64,000 nucleotides of DNA from Mansonella perstans (Eukaryota; Nematoda; Chromadorea; Rhabditida; Onchocercidae). Under the pieces are notes generated by a model. It was not told where the DNA came from. It did not search any database and saw nothing but the letters and a program-made list of their open reading frames with translations. Position 1 is the stretch's first letter. Every line of letters begins with the position of its first letter. The translations under genes and the position numbers were made by a program. The DNA lies in assembly GCA_037074765.1 (NCBI GenBank), contig JBAMDO010000043.1, forward strand, positions 293,501-357,500. Direction: 5' to 3'. Below are positions 30,170 to 46,232 of the stretch, piece by piece.

Positions 30170-30335
30170 ATTGTAAATATGGTAAAAATTTGTAAAAATA
30201 GCTAATTAAATATTGTAAAAATAGCTAATTAAATATTATAAAAATAGCTAATTTGTGATTCAGATTTTTGAGATTCAAAAATAGCTAATTTGAAATTCGT
30301 AAATATTATAAAAATAGCTAATTTGTGATTCAGAT
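30170..30335. repeat. AT-rich degenerate tandem repeat (AAAATAGCTAATT core)
   Basis: Five copies of AAAATAGCTAATT are spaced 20-45 bp apart. Larger blocks (TATTATAAAAATAGC and TTGTGATTCAGATTT) recur twice. Confidence 0.85.
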
Positions 30336-31659
30336 TTGCATGTTATAAATTTGCATTTTATAAATTCTAAAAAGAAGAGCGAAATCATAAATTTAAGAGA
30401 TCTTTGGTACATTAGCGGGCAGAGATCAGCTTTGAAAAATATTTTAATTTTTGTGCGACGAAATCGATGCTCATTCCATTGCATCATCGAATACATTAAA
30501 CAAAAAATAATGCTCTCGTCCAATGGATAAATAATATACCCGTATCCTACAGTGAGCTTCTGTTCAATTTAATTAGATACGATTCTGTCAAATTGTTTCC
30601 CGCAAAGCTTTGAAATTACTCGTTAAACTTAAGTCATCTGATAATTATTATTACGGAATTTCATGCTGGAACTTTTTTGAAAAAAGTTCTTTGAGATTGG
30701 CATCTAACTGGCACATATTTACTTCAATGAGTCAAGATGTACACGCCATCCTCATTGGTCCCTTCAACACTTTATCCATATGGCAAGTATCGTTCGATTA
30801 TGACCGTCCATTGATTGCTGGTCATATCAAATGACCTTTTGCAGATCGTCATATCACTCTTTTACAGGTCATTGCTTTCAGAATGGTAATAATGACTGAA
30901 TAAGAATCTTCCGCATCTTTATTTTGCAAATCGATAATGCCCGGAGCGCTTTGTTACTAGGTTTTTTTTTTTGTTAGAAATCTTGAGCCATATTTGTTAA
31001 ATTTGCCTTAACTACTCTCATTCTAAATGTCTGGCCAATTTTTGATATTTATCTTTAATCGTCGTCTGGCTCTATAGTGATATTTATCCCAGTGCTTTGA
31101 CTTTTATATTCACTATGCCAGAACCTTACTGAGTTCTTGAATTTCGTGAACTGTGTGTTCACAATACGAATTACATCCTTCATAAAGCGCAACAGAATAA
31201 TGAATATTTCATGAATAGGAGGTTTCTTCTATTTGGCTAACAATTTTTTACATTAATTGGCTTATTATAAAAAGTATGAAATGCTCATAATCTATGCTAT
31301 TAATTTTGAAAAAAAAATGTGCTAGAGGTAAGGAGAGTTGGATTCATTCATCAGCAGGAAATAATGGTATTCTGGGTAACGCTGAAATTTTTTTAAAATT
31401 ACATATTTTTGGCGGAAGGCTTCGATTGGAAGCTTCAAAAATAAGACAATTTGTTTATATGTTTCTGATAATTATAATTATAGCTTTAAGAACAAATTTT
31501 GCGCGCAAAAACAATTGCAGTTTATTCAGCTCGAAATGTCCTTTCGAAATATGCGATACCCAATGAAGAAATGGGAAAATGAAGATTTTTAATTATACTC
31601 CAAAAGAGAACAAAAAAATTTAATAAAAGAAAGGAATAATAACCTTTTCGAAACGGCAA

Positions 31660-31716
31660 ATGTGATGCTGTTATCATGAAATACTTTCCCTCTGTCTTGT
31701 GATAACAGCGTCACAT
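31660..31716 (+). repeat. 17-bp inverted repeat; hairpin fully paired only as plus-strand RNA
   Basis: The left arm (31660-31676) and right arm (31700-31716) are complementary except for one T opposite G. In RNA of the plus strand this is a G-U pair, so the stem is unbroken; on the minus strand it becomes an A-C mismatch. The loop is 23 nt. The total of 57 nt is in the size range of precursor microRNAs, but no known family was recognised. Confidence 0.75.
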
Positions 31717-33447
31717 CTATGAACTACACCTTTCGGCATCGAAATTGTCACTGTTACATGATACAGATGTAATCGTTCAAGTTCTGTTTTCTCTGAATCC
31801 ACTATAGTCTTCAAAGTTCTTCTTTCTCTATTTCTGACTGCTTAGCGAATATTCGATATTTTGATGGTGCAAGCAATTCAACTGTACCCGAAATTTCTAC
31901 TTTCACTGCCATTATTGCCAACATAACTGTTTTATATCATTAAAGGAATTTTTTAGTCAAATATATTAACTATCATACCCTTTATGGTGAGATGAGCAAA
32001 TCCGATCTTGTATTGCATTATGACATTGATTCTTCTAACCACTGATTTTGAAAGAAATTGCTAGAAATATAGAATAAGGAATTGCCATATATCTATCTAC
32101 TGAATTTTTCGTCTCTAAATCTTCAGATTGATTTAATTCAAGCTCATGAGACTTTGTTGCTGCGACTTACAATCTAATGATTTTTATAGTTAGTTCGTCG
32201 TATGTCGTATGGTTTGCCAGTTCAGTAACTCTTGGCTCTCCAAGAGACACAAGGTTGTGTTTAGGAGCAATCATGCATTAAAACAAAGTAGTAGAAAGTA
32301 AGAAATCAAAATTGCAATTTCAACGAAACAAGTGACAAAACCTATCAATGATCATTATAAAGTTGTCGGAAAGGTAAGGAATTTTGATGGAACAAAATAA
32401 TGTGGTCCAAACGCTGAGGATATCGGTTGCATAATTTACGACTTTTACAAATATAAAATAATGGAAGCGCTGTTTTTCACATGCACAAAAACAAAGTATT
32501 CGTTGATACGTAAGATTTCTTCACCACAATGAAAAAGTCAATAAGTTTGCTTCACCTTAGTACAAACAGCAATGCACAATGAGTTTCTATTCATGATTTG
32601 TTACAATTATTGATAAAAAACAAATTTTATACATTTTCTTTATGAGGAAAGAAAGCCAAACGATCAAGCCAGACGGATTACCTAACTTCCCATTAGTATT
32701 AAGAACCTCACGCTAATACCGTTTTAATTGAAGATGGAGCAAAAATTTTTTATGATACCCAAGCACGCAAATGCACAACACTACGTGGTTTGAGTATTGC
32801 TTGGTACGAAGCATAAAAGCAGCATTAATAGAACACAAATATATGTTTACAAAATTGAATAGATTTCAGTACCAATTCTTCAAAAAATGAGGCGTCGTTT
32901 TCCATTTTGTAGAAAAAATCACGGTGGCAAGTGGCAAGTTTGTTAATCATCTAACGTCTATTTTATCCCGTAAATATGCTGCGCAAGAATTTTGAAGTTT
33001 GTTATATTCTAAAAATTGGATTTCCATAAGTAAATAATTCCGAAAAATTTTCGCAGTAATATTGTTTCCAAGATTTCTTGATAACAACTGTTTATGGAAA
33101 GATTTTTGGAGGAAAAAGTGCATTAGCTCTGTAATTGTATATATTAGAAAAATGGAAAAAAACATGCCCCTTTCCGGAAAATTACGACTTATAAATACTG
33201 TATTCTGTTCCTTCAAAGTCCTCGTATTTTATAAATATAATTTTTTTGTTTTGCGCTGAAGAATTTTGATGCCAATCAGATCGAACCATCTTCTTGATTA
33301 TTCGTCAAGGGGAGGGCCATCAAACAGATGATGTCGAAGCGTTAGAGCTAGGGAAATCGAATTGGAAAAAATGTAGTTTTTCCTGAACGCGAAGGACCAG
33401 AAATCTGGCACTTGTTGAGTGCTTCCGACATAAGGGTCATCACATGA

Positions 33448-34669
33448 TTGATTGCAAAATTGCAGTTCCTTAGAATTCGTTTTGACAGAATATCCTTGGC
33501 CAACCTAATAAGTGGATTATCAATTCATAAGAGCTTTGTATCTAATATAAAGCTGTTACAACTGTTTTTTTCCATGGCGTCAATTTTCCAACGGGTCAAG
33601 CGAAATGCCCGGCATATCCTGAGATATTCTTGGCTCGAATTACCTCTTTTAACCTGACAGGTTGAAGTCTCTAATTATCGAACAAAAGCAACATGTTTCG
33701 GTGGTGCCTCTGACCTCTCGTACCATATTGTCGGTTGTTTGTTTAGATACTAACTTTAGACTTCTCTCTACAAAAAAGTGGAAAATTTTCGGGAAAGGGG
33801 AATTTTTATTCGGACTGTATGGACATTTAAGAGCATATCTGATTTTCTACTTGCTGAAAAAAATTCATTTCTTTGCATTCCATTTTCAGATATGTCGCAA
33901 GATTCAAAATTTTATGACTATAACATTTAACAACAACAAAAAATTAGAATACTGTATTGTGAAGACCTTAGGCACAAATGCCGAGGAGATTATCCTACCT
34001 TTGAGACTCTCTGAAAAGGCCATCGTATTTTTTTCTTTTTTCTCGTTTCTTTAATTGTTGGGTGCAAGATTTGAATTGGTCTTTTTGCAGTCTGGTCATT
34101 GCAAATATTTCCGTAGCATTGAAATTAAGGATACTGCGACAGGAGGGACATTTAAGAGCAGTGAAGACGAAGAATACGGTCCGCTCTTCCTCTCTCTAAT
34201 ATTCCTTATTCCTTACATTGTTGTACTTTGTTCCTGAAAAAGTTAACTGGGTCTTGTCCAGATCTTACCCTTTAAATATTGGACATGCATAGTGAATCCC
34301 ACTTCTGTACAGTTGAATAAGAGAAGCAAGCATCATGCAAATCCACCAAATGGTAATTCTATTCCTGAGTATTTCGAAAAATAATTGCCTTTCAATCCAT
34401 AAACTTTCAGGAAGAGTTGAATGAGATGACAATAGATATCTAAGCGATGTTGTGAATAAGCCATAAATGTTACAATTGAGAGGCTCTTTAATAAAAATTG
34501 TGTAAAATATGCTCACACGAAAAATAACTTCGGAGGAACAACGGCCGTTGCTGACTGTTTGCAACGTGAGATGAGCAAAATGGCGGAAATTCTTCAAAAA
34601 ACTTGTTTTGAAGATGGCAGCAATTATCGAAACTTGCATATATGAAACGTCAAACAAATAATGCGCCAA
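33448..34669. other. Cluster of unusually long ORFs, no recognised product
   Basis: Plus-strand frames at 33448-33657, 33662-34054 (130 aa) and 34055-34237 follow one another closely, and a minus-strand frame of 134 aa lies at 34265-34669. All are longer than most frames elsewhere in this gene-poor region. I found no catalytic motif, signal sequence or known domain in them, and no exon-type boundaries. A decayed insertion (mobile element or organelle/endosymbiont DNA) is possible but unproven. Confidence 0.3.
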
Positions 34670-35149
34670 TGGAAGTTCTCATGAATCATCATTGCATACG
34701 ACGTATAAAAAAGATCACTATATATCATCATAGCACGGATCCACCATCACCGTTCAACAGACGTATCATTTCAACAATTTTTTTTGCTGATCAGGCCCCA
34801 TACAGGTTCTTTCAAAATTAATTCGATTTCAAAATTCATTGCTTGAAATTATTTAATTAGCTCTCACTTCACGGCGTTTTTATCTTACACTTCCATTCGT
34901 CCCCTTTTTCATCCCATATTAAACTTCGATCTTTCTAATATTAATTACACTTTCTTCCTACATCTGTTGAAAGGTTGATGCACTTGCTCTGTTAAAATGT
35001 TGATGCATTATGTATGCACTTGCGTCTATCCATGCGCTTCTTTTCCTAGTTTGTATTTTTTTATGAACCATATATATATATGGTGGTGGATGCGAAAGCA
35101 AACTGAGAAGTGATTGCTTAGCAAATTCGTCGTCCTTCAAATGTTAGCT

Positions 35150-35400
35150 TTGGATGATCCAAAAATAAATTTAGTCCAAATTTAGTGTTATATGCTATGA
35201 AACAGATACTTGATTTTGAAGATAAGTATTAATGGGATTATTATCCAAATTTAAATGATCCAAAAATAAATTTAATATATATATATATATATATACGCAA
35301 AATAAATTTAATACATATATATGGTTTCATAGCGTATGCTATGAAACAGATATTTGATTTTGAAGGTGAAAAGGTAAATGTATTAATGGAATTATTATAA
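35150..35400. repeat. Imperfect tandem duplication of about 145 bp, with (TA)n
   Basis: The word GATCCAAAAATAAATTTA occurs near 35155 and 35249. A longer block starting TATGCTATGAAACAGATA occurs near 35190 and 35335. Between them lies a (TA)n run (35274-35295). Confidence 0.85.
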
Positions 35401-35915
35401 TCAAACTTTGGAGTCGATCATCAGCGAGAGAGAATGTTTGTGTGGCAGTGTTGACTGTAGAGCTCATTTGCTAGAGTAGACTAACCGTTATGTATAATGC
35501 ATATTCTTTCCTTCTTCCATCTCTGTTGACCCGACCCGAATCACAGATAAAGTCTATTTCTATGATGTTGACTTTCCTAATTTTCGTGTGTTTTAAAATT
35601 TTTTCTCAATGAACATTCTTTCCAGTGAGATTCAGAAATAAATACATTGTTCTTTCTTTTCATGTATCATTAAAATACTTCTAAAATAGTGTAGGTAACT
35701 TTAATATACTCTATTTAATAAAATTCTTCTATCATACTTCCATTTCCCAAAACAATACATTGAATATTTCAAAAGTAAATTTAAATAATTCAAAGTATAC
35801 ATATCCTGTTGAAAACACTGCACATGTTTTAAAGATACATTGACTTTCAGTGTGATCTTGCTACGTAATTTTATATTGCAAAATATTTTGATACTTTTTC
35901 AAATTTGCATATAAT

Positions 35916-35925
35916 TTCGTTTTAG
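35916..35925 (+). promoter_or_regulatory. Possible spliced-leader acceptor for GFAT
   Basis: TTCGTTTTAG ends 33 nt before the GFAT ATG at 35959. Trans-splicing here would leave a short 5' leader. Confidence 0.5.
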
Positions 35926-35958
35926 TGTCGAAGAGGAAATCCAATCAGGGTTTTCGAG

Positions 35959-40411
<4,453 letters not shown>

Positions 40412-40418
40412 CAAGAGC

Positions 40419-40424
40419 AATAAA
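40419..40424 (+). terminator. Likely polyadenylation signal of GFAT (AATAAA)
   Basis: AATAAA lies 8 nt after the TGA stop codon, which implies a very short 3' UTR. Another AATAAA-like word occurs around 40680. Confidence 0.5.
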
Positions 40425-41673
40425 TGTGCAACTCCCTAACTTGAAGTAAATTGAATGTTTTTCACGATCCTAAGAAATTCTTCGAAATTTACTCTCCCAC
40501 TGTGAACCAGTGCATAACCAGAGATCAATATCTCGACATCTTTGTTGCACTGATATATAGCAGTTTTTCTACCTAATATCAGTTATTTGTTTTAGCTATG
40601 CCAAAATTTGACATATCCTTCAACATGATGTTATCTCTTTGCTCAGTATTTTTTTTGTAAATCTGTTTAGTTTGACCAAATAAATTATTTGATACAGTAA
40701 AGCTTTTCCAGTAAAACCGCATCATCCCTAAATAATCTACATCGGCTTTTCTTCGAATAACTAGTTAACTTATGGGATGAGGCATGAGTAGTCTTCAGTA
40801 TCCAGAGCTTATTGAAAAAATCGGTTTGTCTATTTCCCGAAAGAGAAATTACTTTCATTATTGCAGGATCGTTTAATTCTTACAGCTTGAAATGAAATAT
40901 TATGGAATCACTGAATGTAAAAACCACAAACAAAAACACTTATATTTAAATGCATCTTCTAATACAGACACAAATTTGCAATAACAAGACAAGAATATAA
41001 AGACTCGGTAATTATTCAAAGTTCATTAGTAAACCCCAAAGGTGACGCATTCCCTCTCTTTCGTCGATACAAGTCTCACTGGGCTTTGATTTATATAACT
41101 TAAATTACAGTTTGGAAAATCACAAGCTACATGAAATCAAACAAACAGATGCGTGATGTGACCGCAAAAATAAGGTGAAGCAATATGAGGCTGTTTTCAG
41201 CAATCTGCACTATCTGCACTAAAATTCAATTTGGGAGCAAAGGCAGAATCCCTACGTAGTCAACATGTTTTCGATAACATGGAATTCACTAATTCCTAAA
41301 CAAATAGATTATGAGATCTTGAAGAGTTACTGACATTCACTGAAATAACAAACAGCTCCTACCTAATGATATAGTAGAAAACTAATCAAAATTCTACGTG
41401 AATGTCTCCTTAATGCCACATGAATACCGGTGTTTTGATCATAAACTCATTCTAATCAAAGTATTAACTTCAATCCAAATGTAACCGTCCGTGATTAAAG
41501 AGATCCATTAAGGAGACGTTACCATCCATAGTTAAGGATTTTAAAAAGAAAAAAAGAAGTTAATTTACATTAAAAATCAGCCAATAAAACTGGAGATATC
41601 TGAATGCTATTATATATAATCAAAGAAATGCAAGGAAAAGAACGGGATCATGCTAACGGATGTGAGCGAACTA
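40425..41673. other. Intergenic space between convergent GFAT and ARIP4 genes
   Basis: The 1.2 kb separates two 3' ends. I see no gene or repeat of note. Confidence 0.6.
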
Positions 41674-44600
41674 TCAATCATCAGAATCACATAAATCGAT
41701 CACTTCACTCGCAGCAAATGAATTTTGTTCTTTTCTAGCTTTGTCTGAAACATATTTGTCAAACACAATCATTTTAAAAAATTCAGTAAAGAAATCTGAA
41801 TAATATTTGCATTACTGATATAGGCAGTATGCGATGAACTGCAATGTAATTAATTAAAAGAACTGACATCTCGACGAGTCATAAATTGTACCACGAGCAT
41901 CATAAACATCACCATGCAACGAGCGAATGAAAACTCCACTCGGTAAAGTCACCAGCCAGCATCTCTCATGTAGCTCAACTTTTCCCTTTTGTCCAGGAGA
42001 GGTTAAGCATGGAAGCTCCATTTCTACAAAATATAGGAATTTTTGTACGTCGTCAACAGACATTGTCAGAAAGACCAATCTTCAAAATGAAGGGCATTAC
42101 CTTTATTCAAAAATAAGAAAATACCTCTGTCAGTAATAATTTGTACGGCATGTCCGTTAGGACATGATGAAGCTGTAGGTTCCTGATTACCCAAATTTTC
42201 CATAGTGCGCTCAAAAATCGCTGCCATTGGTGTTGGTTTAATTGGCATTGTACCCTGCATTTGCTGCCTAAAGACCATGAATCATCAACTCGAGTCACTC
42301 TTACAGCAATCTTTACCAGGAAAACAACTTGAAAGTTTACGATGCTGAAGGCCACATTCTTGAGAATCGCATTCTTAGACCGTCGGATTCATTACTGCGA
42401 CCATTACCACCTACCGTCCAATAATAATCAAAATCTCCATTTTTGTAGATTTGTTTTTCTCTTTCATAAAGCATCCTGGCTTCGAGCTTTTCTTTCTCGC
42501 TTAACCGATCTTCTCTTTCCATCAATAAGCTTTCGTGCAAGAACGGGATCTGATAATAATCAAAATCATAAGTCTGATGGAGAAAAGGATACTAAAACAT
42601 CTGAACCTTGTCATTCAGTAAATGAAAACAAAATCAAGAACGAATTTCACTTGAGAAAACATTTTTGAGTGAGACAGAGCTGTCATCCAAAGCAAAGAAT
42701 CATCAATCTGCCATGTAGTTATATTCCATTCTTCTGTAGCCACATCAAGTGCTTCCTAAAAATTTTTCTTACATATTCATATCATCTGGAAATGCGATCA
42801 TCCTCAAGCATCAAGGAAAACATGAACCGCTCCTACCAGCATTTACGCCAGTAGTTTCGAATTATTCTAAGAATCGTACAATAGACACACAGCAATAGAG
42901 GTGAGATCTTACATCGTAGACGAGAAGCTGCTCCAATTCACGCTTTGTAATGTCGATGTCCATCTGCTTATCGTCCACAACTCGTCCTACAAGTATAAAT
43001 ATTTAAAAACAACCAAGACACTAAATATTATGACAATTACAATGTTTAATTTACGTTGTAATCCATTTTTTCCAATTTGACGACTGAAAATGGCCCTCTC
43101 CATGCTGTTATCGGTAATCAAACGATATACGAATGTACGCCTTTTTTGACCGTATCTGTATATACGACATACAGCTTGCGCGTCGTGACACGGATTCCAA
43201 GAAGCATCAAATATAATAACTCGACTAGCAGAAACCTTTAAAAATTTTTGCCTTATAGCAAACACATGAAAATAATAATTAAAAGGCATATTTCACACAA
43301 TATTAGATTCAGTCTCACCTGAAACATACTCTGCACATTTTTAATACTGAAAAGTTTACGATCATTTCTGAAAACAAGAATTATGAAATTTACCAGATTT
43401 ATTCCAAGTGATCCAGCGCGAGTTGATATAAGAAAGAGGAAGATATTAGGATCTTGATTGAAGCGAGTTATCAATCTCTCTCTCTCTGTGGCTGGCGTTG
43501 ATCCATCAAAACCTAAAATTATATCCCTTCAGTAATTTAAGCATTAACTACAAACTGAATTTCTAAAATGATGTGAATACGATACATTAACTGTCGCGAT
43601 TTCAAATAGTTCAGTAACTAACGGCAGTAATTGGTATTCTTTTTCCAGCGAAGCTTTTCGTTACCAACACGTACACAGCTCGATGTTCCAAGGAAGCGTT
43701 CAATCTGGTTGAGAGTAAGCAAACTCTGACTAAAATAGCAGATTAAACATATGGAATGAGCAATAACATTTGCTGCTAGAAAATTAAAACAAACTTTTTT
43801 GGCTGTTTATTGATAAAATTCGAAAAATACCTGAACAGCAACACCTTTTCACCACTCATCACAGCCTGCTCAATGATAGCTAACGATACTACCATTTTAT
43901 AACCATTCTCCAAAACTCCAGGTTTGTAGCCATGAAGAGCAAATGTAGCCTAAAATGATCTGTCTGTCCTAAATATGAATTGAAAAGTGATTCGCTTTAT
44001 GTAAAATCTGATGAACTAAAAGGCTCTAATATTACTATCTTCACAAATTTAGAGTTTGCACACAGAAAACACCAATTTAAACTTACCCAGTCATATTTAA
44101 TTCCCTTGTCAAGATTAAGTTCCTCAAGTAAAGCATTAGTGATAGCAGTATGCTTCGAACGAACGCCCATTTTATGAGAAATCCTATTTGTGGCGAGGTG
44201 AGCAACAGTCGTATTGTCATTCACAGGAAATGCTAGAAAAGTTCACACCTTTCAGAAATAAGACGACAAAAATCTTATATGAGAACATATTAAAAATTTT
44301 TTCCAACTTATCAGAACATAAAACTTTAGCCTGAGAATGATCGGTTGATCAAAACAACACTACCTGGCGTTATTTGAGATGTCTCTTCCGCTGCTAGACA
44401 TACACCCCCAGTGTCTTGCAAAATTGTATCGAAATCATCAGCAGAGAACTTCTCGTCAAAAAAAGATTTGCTATCATAATTGAAGCTATCTAGCGAAGAC
44501 TGTAATGCTGTTGGATCGTTTAACACAGTAGGAAGCGCTGGCGAATCAATCAAAGCAAGCGATAAAGGTGAATCTGAAACATTTATCTCACAATGAACAT

Positions 44601-46196
44601 CAAAGATTATCTGAATACAAACACTTCCTGACAAAACATGCTTTACCCGTCAAATCATCTTTTAGTGTTTCCGTTGCTACAAGTCGTGCATTTCTTCCGT
44701 TGGTTTCACTCTCACATTCAATTCTCCTTTTTTGGAAAACTTCATACAAGATGTCCGGATGATTCCAAATCTTTAATAAATATAATATTGTGCAATTAGT
44801 ATTTCTGAAATTTCAGAAGATATGTCAGATTTTTAGAATATTTTAGAAATGAGAAACAGCCATAAATTTTGAATGTAAAAAAAAAAAAATTAACCTTTGA
44901 ACAAACGGCAAACGCCTTAAGTGGATTGAAGACTGCGGTTCCACTAACACTAATTTCGTTCTGTGCATATTGCAAAAATGCTCGGTAAAGCATTCTCTGT
45001 ATCGGACTTTTACGCAATAGTACAACAAATTCATAACTCGGCGGTAAGATATTTTTTAACAAATGATGTGTTCTCCTGCAATTTTTTACTTCTCTAAAAG
45101 CTGTAAAGGATACCAAAAATGCAAAAAACAAAATGTTGCAATTTGAATTAGTACCTCTGCACAAATCCTTTCAATAATTCAATAAGAACATGGGTGCGTT
45201 GACGGGCAATTTTGAGATCCAACGGCGTAGAATCAATACAGAGTCCATTCTTTATTGGCTTTTCAAACATAACGCTGAATTCTTTTTTTGAACCCAGATA
45301 ATGAGGTCGTACAAAATCTACCATATAAAAATATTCCATCAAATTGTTCTGCAAGGGATAACCCGTTAACACAATCCGACGCCTAAAAAATATCTCGCAT
45401 CATTTTGAAAAACAATACATAGAAATCAGACTCACAAGAAGCGTTTAATTATCCTAAGACACACTAGGAGTTCTAATCAGTGAATAATAGACTAGTTTCA
45501 TGGCTAAATTTCTATTAGAAGGCTCTGCATGGTCATACGCATTGATATGGGCATCATTATGAATCGTAGTAGCCTATTATGCACTTATTCTCCGAAATAA
45601 TTTCTCAAAACGCAGATTTTGTTGGGGAAAAAGTTAAACACGAAACAAACTCTAATAACCTAAACTATGTATAAAAATTTTTATCCCAGTACTTTATTCT
45701 TTTCCTTCCCAGAAGAAAGTTGCTGAGCTGTTAAATTTCAGTCTCGCTCAGTGATATGTTCTTTATTATCTTTTGCAAATATTTTATCGGTCACCTTGTT
45801 TTTACGGCACTTAAAGCTGCTGCTATGCCTGTTCTTCCATTTTTTATACGATGACCCTCGTCACACACGACCAAATCGGGACCAGGATCCAATAAAGCTT
45901 CTCGAGCCGCTGCAAAATAGTTGATAGTCCATCATCAATTTCAAATAATACTCCAGTAACAGCTTTATAAAAATAAACGCTTACCACACAGCGCCACTGC
46001 ATCCAATTCTTCCTTTTCCAGATCAACTATTTCGTCTATTTTCTTGTTAGATCTTCCAGTAATCCGTTTTTTTGGTTTTATTTGCACTAATAAACGAAAC
46101 ATATCATAACCGATTAATAAAACTCCTCCTTCTGAGTGCCATTTTTCTGAATCAGTTAATTTCTTCATAATTTGCATGTAACTCTAACTCTCCCCA

Positions 46197-46232
<36 letters not shown>

